NCBI GenBank assembly: GCA_049964655.1
Contig: JBMFXC010000109.1
Span: forward strand, 1 to 5,259
DNA from: JAJZJT01 sp049964655
GTDB lineage: Bacteria > Actinomycetota > Acidimicrobiia > Acidimicrobiales > RAAP-2
Length of the DNA stretch: 5,259 nucleotides
Direction of reading: 5' to 3'
In this document: piece after piece, positions 1 through 4,486 of the stretch
Layout of the letters: the number at the start of each line of letters is the position of its first letter
Position numbering within the stretch: the stretch's first letter is position 1
Notes under the pieces: generated by a model
What the model was told of the DNA's origin: nothing
The model's database searches: none
Seen by the model: only the letters and a program-made list of their open reading frames with translations
Program-made: the position numbers and the translations under genes

Positions 1-627
1 CCGGCGGTGGTAGCGGGGGTAGGAGTCGTCGCTGTCTCGGGTGAACGTGTGGACGATGGACAGCCAGGGTTCTGAACGATCCAGTTTCTCGAGGGGTTGG
101 CGGAACAGGACGGTGCTGCGGTCGCGACTCGAGCACAGTACCGTCATCGGCGTCGTCGCGCCCCTGGCGGCGGCATAGCGCACAATCGACATGAGGGGGG
201 CAACCCCGCTGCCAGCGCCGAGGAGCAGCAACGGTCCGCCGTCTTCTTCGCTCCAGGTGAGGAACCCGAAGGGTCCTCGTACATGGAGCAGGTCACCCAC
301 CTGGACGTGGTGGGCGAGGAGCGGCGAGACGCGCCCGCCGGCGACCTCTCGGACGGCGATCTCGATCGCAGCACCCGGTGGGTACGGTGACGACGAAACC
401 GAGTAGGCCTGCTCGACCACACCGGGAGGTGCCGCGGTGGCGAGGCGGAGAAGCAGGTACTGGCCTGCTCGCAACTCGGGGACGTCCGGAAGCGCCAAGC
501 GCAAGATGGTGGCGGAGGTCGACTCGGGCGTGACCGCACTGACCCGGGCTTCGTTCCACAGACGCCCCCGGTCAGGGGCGAGGAAGCGCCGGTGACTGGC
601 CGGTGCAAACGGTGCGGCGAGACTCAT
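1..627 (-). CDS. FNR-family FAD/NAD(P)H oxidoreductase (ferredoxin reductase-like), 3' end outside window
   Basis: Translating the minus strand from ATG 627-625 gives 209 residues with no stop, so the C-terminus lies beyond position 1. The protein reads as a ferredoxin-NADP reductase-type flavoprotein, which passes electrons between NAD(P)H and a redox partner through FAD. An N-terminal flavin-binding barrel spans about residues 20-125, with AGQY at 54-57, the flavin signature QAYSVSSSP at 73-81 and GPFGF at 118-122. The NAD(P)-binding domain follows, with LLLLGAGSGVAPLMS at 133-147 and VLCSSRDRSTVLF at 163-175. The family's terminal CGPP-type motif is expected just off the left edge. The flavin signature normally starts with Arg (RxYS), but here that position is Gln73. 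The style is closest to the plain FAD/NAD reductases often paired with molybdopterin sulfite-oxidase-like enzymes. No 2Fe-2S domain is visible, though one could follow outside. The start overlaps the upstream NHL stop as ATGA, and I see no convincing ribosome binding site, which suggests translational coupling. The fold is confident; the partner and substrate are unknown. Confidence 0.88.
   Translation of the reverse strand, partial: MSLAAPFAPASHRRFLAPDRGRLWNEARVSAVTPESTSATILRLALPDVPELRAGQYLLLRLATAAPPGVVEQAYSVSSSPYPPGAAIEIAVREVAGGRVSPLLAHHVQVGDLLHVRGPFGFLTWSEEDGGPLLLLGAGSGVAPLMSIVRYAAARGATTPMTVLCSSRDRSTVLFRQPLEKLDRSEPWLSIVHTFTRDSDDSYPRYHRR
624..627 (-). other. ATGA stop/start overlap between NHL and reductase genes
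   Basis: The NHL gene stop TGA (626-624) and the reductase ATG (627-625) share bases as ATGA. The bases just upstream on the coding strand, GACGCTCCACG, contain no Shine-Dalgarno-like purine run. This fits termination-reinitiation coupling and implies that the two proteins are made from one mRNA. Confidence 0.85.
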
Positions 628-1601
628 CGTGGAGCGTCGATCACGAGGATCGTCGCTTGCGGCGCGTGGGCATCTGGAAGCTCGGCGATGGTGACGACGG
701 CGCTGCCGTCCTTGAATCTCGCCACAGACATCGGCCAGCGTGGACCGTCGAGGCGTAAGACGGTGTAGCTCGTGGCTGTCACGACGTCGATGCGCCGCAC
801 CGCGCTATTCCCGTGATCGGCGACCCAGACGTCGCCTCGCGGTCCAGCCACGATCCCGGTGGGCCAGCGCAGCCCAACGTCTGTACCCGTGCCGTCGTGG
901 TCGCCGCCAGGCGGCGAGCCGGCCAGGGTGGCGACGTCGCCGTCAGGTGCGATAGCCCGCACCGCATTGTTCCCCGTGTCGGCGACATAACAGGTTCCAT
1001 CGACGCCGACATCGAGCGCGCCAGGTCGGCGGAAGCGGCCATGGGGCCCCCGACCGTCGCCGTAGTCGTAGATGGAGCCGGCCAGGGTCGTAACGTTCCC
1101 GTCGGGGGTGATGCGGCGGATGCGGTCGTTCCCGGTGTCGGCCACGTACACGGTGCCGTTGGCGTCGGCGGCTACATCCGACGGGTAGCGGAACTGCGCG
1201 TCTGCTCCCAGACCGTCGCGGTAGCCGTTCGCGCCCCCGGCCACCAACCGGATCAGGCCGTCCGGTGTGACGGCGCACACCTGTTGTCCGCTCGGGTCGG
1301 CGACGTACAAGGTGCCGTCGGGGCCGAAGGCGATGCCTGATGGCGCGAGGAGCCGCACCGTCTGCGCCGACGCAGGGTCGTCCCCACTCCGAGACGGCCC
1401 GATGACTGGGATCATTTGGCCGTCTTGTACTTGCCAGATCGTCCCGCCGAGCGGACCGGAGATCCACACGGTGCCGTCGGATGCGATGGCCACGCCGCCG
1501 GGCCTCCCCCTGAACGAGTGCTCTTGGTCCGCGCCTGGGGCCGAGTCGGAGGGTCGCGGAGCGGAGTCGGCGGTGGGTGGCGCGTCGGAGAGGACGGTCA
1601 T
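624..1601 (-). CDS. NHL-repeat beta-propeller protein, probably cytosolic
   Basis: This is a 325-residue protein built of NHL repeats. Five clear units occur at about residues 33-60, 86-114, 139-168, 192-221 and 245-272, each with a P-x-G/D-hydrophobic start, a central DGT-[LVC]-[YW]-V-[AS] strand and, in units 3-5, a D-[TH]-G-N-x-x-[VI]-R turn. A weaker sixth unit lies at 289-323, so the protein probably closes as a six-bladed propeller. Residues 1-31 are a Pro/Ala/Ser-rich, acidic, probably disordered lead. There is no hydrophobic signal peptide, lipobox or transmembrane segment, so it should remain in the cytoplasm, whereas many bacterial NHL proteins are exported. No catalytic domain is fused; the propeller may be a binding scaffold or, less likely, a lyase or lactonase-type enzyme. 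ATG at 1601 is supported by GAAGGA eight bases upstream. The gene follows the hemerythrin-like gene by 28 nt and overlaps the reductase start by 4 nt. Function is unknown; the fold is clear. Confidence 0.88.
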   Translation of the reverse strand: MTVLSDAPPTADSAPRPSDSAPGADQEHSFRGRPGGVAIASDGTVWISGPLGGTIWQVQDGQMIPVIGPSRSGDDPASAQTVRLLAPSGIAFGPDGTLYVADPSGQQVCAVTPDGLIRLVAGGANGYRDGLGADAQFRYPSDVAADANGTVYVADTGNDRIRRITPDGNVTTLAGSIYDYGDGRGPHGRFRRPGALDVGVDGTCYVADTGNNAVRAIAPDGDVATLAGSPPGGDHDGTGTDVGLRWPTGIVAGPRGDVWVADHGNSAVRRIDVVTATSYTVLRLDGPRWPMSVARFKDGSAVVTIAELPDAHAPQATILVIDAPR

Positions 1602-1609
1602 CGCTCGGT

Positions 1610-1615
1610 TCCTTC
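1610..1615 (-). promoter_or_regulatory. Ribosome binding site of the NHL gene
   Basis: The coding strand reads GAAGGA followed by eight bases before ATG at 1601. This fixes the start and keeps the low-complexity N-terminal 31 residues in the protein. It lies within the 28-nt gap after the hemerythrin-like gene, which has no promoter-like or terminator-like sequence that I can see. Confidence 0.7.
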
Positions 1616-1629
1616 GGCTTCAGGCACGT

Positions 1630-2040
1630 TCAAGCCGCCGGATCATGCGAGATGACCCGCTCGTCTCGAGCCTGCAGGTACAAACGGGCGACGAGTTCTT
1701 CGGCGCGGGCCGCGCAGCGGTCGCGCTCGTCGCCACACCCCGTGACGGCAGCGTTCAGCAGCGCTGTGACATCGGAGAGGAGGCGCGCCTGCCCTCGTGC
1801 GAGGTCGCGCGCCGTGCTTGGCGGGACCCTGAGCAAGAAGCGCCGCTCGCCTTGCAGGTGATCGGCGAGGGCCTCGCGCAGGTGTGCTGCTGCCCACTCG
1901 AGACACTCGGTGTCCCCATCGAGCGCTGCCGCGTGCACCTTGCGGGCCAAGGTCAGCAACGCCTCGTGGCGGAGGCGGCCATGGTGCGCCTGACCCAACC
2001 CATACTCCCTGCCCCGACCTATAACCTTTCTCATGACCAC
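1630..2040 (-). CDS. Small hemerythrin-like (HHE-type) four-helix protein with degenerate metal site
   Basis: This is a 136-residue, helix-rich, soluble protein without signal peptide or membrane segment. By eye it follows the bacterial hemerythrin/HHE pattern. Helix A has AHHGRLRHE (18-26), helix B has HLQGE (61-65, the HxxxE motif) and RRFLL, helix C has ARDLARGQARLL (77-88), and helix D has LYLQARDERVI (120-130). Family members carry an oxo-bridged diiron site and bind O2 or act in iron, oxygen or nitric oxide sensing. Here His19/20, His61, Glu65 and Glu127 look retained, but the expected helix C His is Gln84 and the helix D HxxxE/D His is Gln123, so a normal diiron site is unlikely. The start is GTG 2040 or in-frame ATG 2034; the difference is two residues and either has a ribosome binding site. 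It is the first gene of the probable three-gene cluster and lies divergent to the NADH dehydrogenase gene. An unrelated helical bundle remains possible, because the assignment rests on pattern, not on a search. Confidence 0.6.
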   Translation of the reverse strand: MVMRKVIGRGREYGLGQAHHGRLRHEALLTLARKVHAAALDGDTECLEWAAAHLREALADHLQGERRFLLRVPPSTARDLARGQARLLSDVTALLNAAVTGCGDERDRCAARAEELVARLYLQARDERVISHDPAA

Positions 2041-2054
2041 CTCCGCAGCCTTCT
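2040..2054 (-). promoter_or_regulatory. Alternative ribosome binding sites of the hemerythrin-like gene
   Basis: Two candidates occur on the minus strand. AGAAGG (2054-2049) lies eight bases before GTG 2040. GGAGG (2044-2040) lies five bases before ATG 2034 and partly overlaps the GTG. The second is the stronger Shine-Dalgarno match and uses ATG, so 2034 may be the true start. The protein consequence is only two residues. Confidence 0.5.
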
Positions 2055-2069
2055 TCGAACCCTAAGGCT

Positions 2070-2098
2070 AGTATATCTGTTATCAACTAGAATAACAG
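2070..2098 (-). promoter_or_regulatory. Candidate promoter for the minus-strand cluster, overlapping a possible plus-strand -10
   Basis: On the minus strand, TATACT (2075-2070) matches five of six bases of the TATAAT -10 consensus. A weak CTGTTA (2098-2093) sits 17 bases upstream in the -35 position. Transcription would start near 2063, leaving a leader of about 22 nt before GTG 2040. A second, less likely pair is TTGATA (2086-2081) with TAGGGT (2064-2059), spacer 16. For the divergent NADH dehydrogenase gene, TAGTAT (2069-2074) or TATATC (2072-2077) on the plus strand could be a -10, but neither has a recognisable -35. The assignment is by consensus only; sigma factor use is unknown. Confidence 0.4.
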
Positions 2099-2099
2099 A
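2076..2099. promoter_or_regulatory. Inverted repeat, candidate operator in the divergent promoter region
   Basis: TCTGTTAT (2076-2083) and ATAACAGA (2092-2099) are perfect 8-bp inverted arms separated by the 8-bp spacer CAACTAGA. The element lies in the only AT-rich stretch of the window, 12 bases before the NADH dehydrogenase start, overlaps the candidate minus-strand -35 and abuts both candidate -10 hexamers. Two-fold symmetry with half-site centres about 16 bp apart is typical of a dimeric repressor site. A shorter imperfect pair, CTAGT (2068-2072) and ACTAG (2086-2090), overlaps it. The site shows no poly-T tract and sits before a start codon, so it does not look like a terminator. I cannot assign the regulator family. 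Confidence 0.55.
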
Positions 2100-2104
2100 G
2101 GGAG
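2098..2104 (+). promoter_or_regulatory. Ribosome binding site of the NADH dehydrogenase gene
   Basis: GAGGGAG followed by seven bases precedes GTG 2112. The reading frame has an in-frame TAG at 2088-2090 and no other start between that stop and 2112. This site therefore supports the long N-terminus. No comparable purine run precedes the later in-frame GTG codons near 2247, where the conserved FAD-binding fold begins. Its first bases overlap the right arm of the inverted repeat, so a bound repressor could also block access. Confidence 0.7.
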
Positions 2105-2111
2105 TCACGGC

Positions 2112-3617
2112 GTGGTCGGATCCGACGTCACCAGCGAGCGTTCTCCGAGCGACACGCAGCGGGTCCGACGCCGCCAGCACTTCGGAGCTGGAACGTCTGA
2201 ACCGATCGGAGCTGATCATCAAGCCGATCCCGATCCCGCGAAACCTGTGCGGGTGGTGGTGCTCGGTGGCGGGTTCGCCGGTCTGGCCGCCGCCCGCCGG
2301 TTGGCGAAGGCGCCATTGGATGTGGTCGTGGTCGACCAGCGCAACTTCCACACCTTCCAGCCGCTCCTCTACCAGGTGGCAACGGCCGGATTAGACGCCT
2401 CCGACGTTGCCTATCCGATCCGCACCATCCTGCGCCGGTACGCGACCATCCGGTTTCTCCATGCCCGCGCCCAGGCCGTCGACGTCGACCAACGGATCGT
2501 GCACCTGTCGGGCGGCTCGGGCCTTTCCTACGACTACCTCGTCGTCGCCACCGGCGCCACCGGCGCCTCATTCGGTGTACCGGGTGTCGCCGAGCATGCC
2601 TTGTCGCTCTACACGCTCGACGACGCCCGTCGAGTGCGTAACGAGGTGCTCTTGGCGCTGGAGGCAGCCGACACCGACGGTGCGGACGGTGATCCCGGTG
2701 GAGGGCGGGTCCTCGTCGTCGGCGCGGGGCCGACGGGGGTGGAGACTGCCGGTGCACTCTCCGAGCTCATCGATGTCGCCGTCCGCCACGACGGGCTCCA
2801 CCTCGACCCGGACCTGACCAGGGTGACCTTGGTCGACATCCAGAGTCGCGTGCTTCCCGGGCTCGACCCGAGGGCGAGCGAGTATGCAGCCCGTGCGCTC
2901 CGCTCACGCAGGGTAGATCTCGTCCTCGGTGCCCAGATCAGCGAGGTGACCGCTCGGGGTGTGCGGCTCGCCGATGGCCGCGAGCTTTGTGCTGAGGTGG
3001 TGATCTGGGTTGCCGGCGTCACCGTCGACGGCACGCTCGCGTCGACGCTGCCTGCCTTGACGGGTGGAGGTGGTCGAGTCCTTGTCCGTGGGGACCTGTC
3101 GCTCGATGGGCATCCAGAGGTCTATGTCGTTGGTGACGCCGCCGCTGTCTCCCCGCGTCGAGTCGAGGATGGTGGACCGCCGCGGCTGCTCCCGCAGATC
3201 GCCCAGGTGGCCATCCAGTCCGGCGACCATGTCGCTCGCCAGATCTCCCACAGGGCCGTGGATGAGCCGACGGCCGGCTTTGTCTACCGCGACCGGGGAA
3301 TGATGGCGACGATCGGCCGACGCGCAGCCATCGCCCAGTTCCCTGGAGGAAGGATCATCTGGGGTACCACTGGGTGGCTGGCGTGGCTCGCTCTGCACCT
3401 CGTGTATCTCGTTGGCTTTCGTAACCGGGCCATCGTGCTGGTCAACTGGGCGTGGCGCTACTTCAAGTGGCCGTCAGGCCCGCGGCTCATCTTGGGCGAC
3501 GTCGCATCCAGGCCGGTCACGTCTCTGTCAGCGCAGGACCCGATCGTGGATCGAGACGCAGTGCAGCAGCCAGATCGGTCCACTCCTCGAGCGGGACCCG
3601 CGCCGGGTCGGCGGTGA
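2112..3617 (+). CDS. ndh: Type II NADH dehydrogenase (NADH:quinone oxidoreductase, NDH-2)
   Basis: This 501-residue peripheral membrane flavoprotein would transfer electrons from NADH to the quinone pool through FAD without pumping protons. The FAD fold starts with VVVLGGGFAGLAAARRLA (48-65), the acidic end of its second strand at Asp75, and the NDH-2 signature NFHTFQPLLYQVAT (78-91). Further motifs are YDYLVVATGA (140-149), the NADH-binding fold RVLVVGAGPTGVETAGAL (199-216) with acidic Asp242 favouring NADH over NADPH, WVAGV (299-303) and VYVVGDAAAV (337-346). The quinone-site motif AQVAIQ is at 364-369. An aromatic amphipathic C-terminal segment at about 420-452 should anchor it to the inner face of the membrane. 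Two oddities stand out: a hydrophilic 45-residue N-terminal extension, and a tail of about 40 residues after the membrane helix, 33 of them antisense to the next gene. The gene diverges from the hemerythrin-like cluster across 71 nt. NDH-2 identity is very likely; sulfide:quinone reductase is disfavoured because the whole motif order fits NDH-2. Confidence 0.95.
   Translation: MVGSDVTSERSPSDTQRVRRRQHFGAGTSEPIGADHQADPDPAKPVRVVVLGGGFAGLAAARRLAKAPLDVVVVDQRNFHTFQPLLYQVATAGLDASDVAYPIRTILRRYATIRFLHARAQAVDVDQRIVHLSGGSGLSYDYLVVATGATGASFGVPGVAEHALSLYTLDDARRVRNEVLLALEAADTDGADGDPGGGRVLVVGAGPTGVETAGALSELIDVAVRHDGLHLDPDLTRVTLVDIQSRVLPGLDPRASEYAARALRSRRVDLVLGAQISEVTARGVRLADGRELCAEVVIWVAGVTVDGTLASTLPALTGGGGRVLVRGDLSLDGHPEVYVVGDAAAVSPRRVEDGGPPRLLPQIAQVAIQSGDHVARQISHRAVDEPTAGFVYRDRGMMATIGRRAAIAQFPGGRIIWGTTGWLAWLALHLVYLVGFRNRAIVLVNWAWRYFKWPSGPRLILGDVASRPVTSLSAQDPIVDRDAVQQPDRSTPRAGPAPGRR
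3517..3617. other. Antisense 3' overlap of ndh and the LLM oxidoreductase gene
   Basis: The plus-strand NADH dehydrogenase stop is TGA 3615-3617, and the minus-strand oxidoreductase stop is TGA 3519-3517, so 101 bp encode both C-termini. On the LLM side the shared DNA covers roughly residues 275-307, including the conserved-looking LEEW-TDLAAAL terminus. On the NDH-2 side it encodes a Pro/Arg/Asp-rich tail beyond the membrane anchor. There is no room for a conventional terminator between the convergent genes, and I see no stem-loop with a T-tract here. Confidence 0.85.
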
Positions 3618-4440
3618 GCACCTGGATGGCGACATGATCAGCCCCGGCGTCGAGGTGCTCGTGCACGCGGCGAACGACCCGCTCTGCCGGTCCCCAGGCC
3701 ACGAGGGCATCGACGAGGCGATCACTTCCTCCCCCGGTGAGGTCGTGGTCGCCAAAACCGAGCCGTGCGAGGTTGCCCCGGTAGTTGGCGAGCTGGAGAT
3801 ACGTGGCGAGATGGGCCCTGGCGACGCGCCGGGCGGCTTCGGGGTCGGGGATGACCACGACCGCGACCTCAGGGCACAGCAGCTTGGTCGGGCCGAGGAT
3901 CGCCCGCGCCTGCTCGGTGTGCTCGACGGGAACGAGGTAGGGATGGGCACCGTCGGTGACTTCGCCGGCAAGCGCCAGCATGCGTGGTCCCAGCGCCCCG
4001 AGCACCCGGGTCATCGCCACCGGGTCGGGCATTGGCGCGAGGTACGGCGCACGGTCCATGGCGTCGAGGTAACGCCGCATCGCAGTCAGCGGCCGCTCGT
4101 AGCGATGACCCCGTGGGTCGACGAGGCGGTCGTGGCTCACCCCGAGACCGAGGAGGAAACGGCTGTCCCATGCCTCGGACAGCGTGCGCTGTCCGGCGGC
4201 CATCGCCGTCGCATCACGGGCCCAGATGTTGGCGATCCCCGATGCCACCACCAGCTGTTGGGTCGCCGATAACAGCAACGACGTATTGGCGAACACCTCG
4301 CGCCGTGCCGCCTCGCCGACCCAGAGCGCCCCGAACCCGAGTCTCTCGATCTTAGCAACCGCTTGTCGGACGATCGTGGCCGGTTGCCGGTCCAGCGCGG
4401 AGGTCCAGATCCCGAACCGACCGACATCCACACCGCTCAC
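3517..4440 (-). CDS. F420-dependent LLM-class (luciferase-like) oxidoreductase, TIGR03620-like
   Basis: This 307-residue soluble protein is a luciferase-like monooxygenase-fold TIM barrel of the class that uses deazaflavin F420 (or FMN) for hydride transfer. The N-terminal RFGIWTSAL (8-16) and IERLGFGALWVGEAARRE (31-48) give the first strand-helix-strand. They are followed by SLLLSATQQLVVASGIANIWARD (54-76), DSRFLLGLGVSH (92-103) and HRYERPLTAMRRYLDAMD (112-129), the last two strongly recalling the actinobacterial subfamily I know as TIGR03620. GALGPRMLALAGEVTDGAHPYLVP (148-171) completes the barrel signature and LEEWTDLAAAL (284-294) the terminal helix. Its substrate is not known. GTG 4440 has GAAGGGAG four bases upstream. 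It follows gltD by 46 nt in the same orientation, without an obvious terminator, so it may be cotranscribed, though no functional link to glutamate synthesis is evident. Cofactor choice is inferred from family membership. Confidence 0.9.
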   Translation of the reverse strand: MSGVDVGRFGIWTSALDRQPATIVRQAVAKIERLGFGALWVGEAARREVFANTSLLLSATQQLVVASGIANIWARDATAMAAGQRTLSEAWDSRFLLGLGVSHDRLVDPRGHRYERPLTAMRRYLDAMDRAPYLAPMPDPVAMTRVLGALGPRMLALAGEVTDGAHPYLVPVEHTEQARAILGPTKLLCPEVAVVVIPDPEAARRVARAHLATYLQLANYRGNLARLGFGDHDLTGGGSDRLVDALVAWGPAERVVRRVHEHLDAGADHVAIQVLTADPARVPLEEWTDLAAALRLDPRSGPALTET

Positions 4441-4444
4441 GTCA

Positions 4445-4452
4445 CTCCCTTC
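4445..4452 (-). promoter_or_regulatory. Ribosome binding site of the LLM oxidoreductase gene
   Basis: The minus strand reads GAAGGGAG followed by TGAC and then GTG at 4440. The spacing is short when measured from the last G but normal from the AAGGG core. It favours GTG 4440; the in-frame GTG three codons later remains possible. The rest of the 46-nt gap to gltD (4441-4486) shows no clear promoter or terminator. Confidence 0.6.
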
Positions 4453-4486
4453 GCGACGTTCACCCGCCTCTGAGCGAGCCGTCGGT

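Noticed and set aside
144..608. Minus-strand open frame (154 codons) at the left edge
   Set aside because: It is a shifted frame of the FNR-type reductase. The correct frame, open from 627 to 1, carries flavin and NAD motifs, while this one is Ser/Arg/Pro-rich noise.
960..1330. Imperfect direct DNA repeats about 150-160 bp apart
   Set aside because: They follow the blade spacing of the NHL protein (DGT-x-YVAD turns) and diverge at synonymous positions, so they are explained by the protein repeat. They are not a CRISPR or other non-coding array.
813..1340. Plus-strand Val/Gly-rich open frame (175 codons)
   Set aside because: It is antisense to the repeated NHL segment. Its apparent repeats mirror the NHL DNA repeats rather than a protein family.
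2076..2099. Reading the palindrome as an intrinsic terminator
   Set aside because: It lies between divergent start codons, has no GC-rich stem and is not followed by a T-tract on either strand.
1267..2394. Long plus-strand open frame (375 codons) across the NHL start, hemerythrin-like gene and ndh 5' end
   Set aside because: It runs antisense to two minus-strand genes and through the divergent promoter into another frame of ndh. Its translation has no recognisable domain, and the minus-strand proteins show clear fold patterns. It is a high-GC shadow frame.
3412..4272. Plus-strand open frame (286 codons) entering from ndh and running through the LLM gene
   Set aside because: It is antisense to a strongly recognisable LLM oxidoreductase and has no domain of its own.
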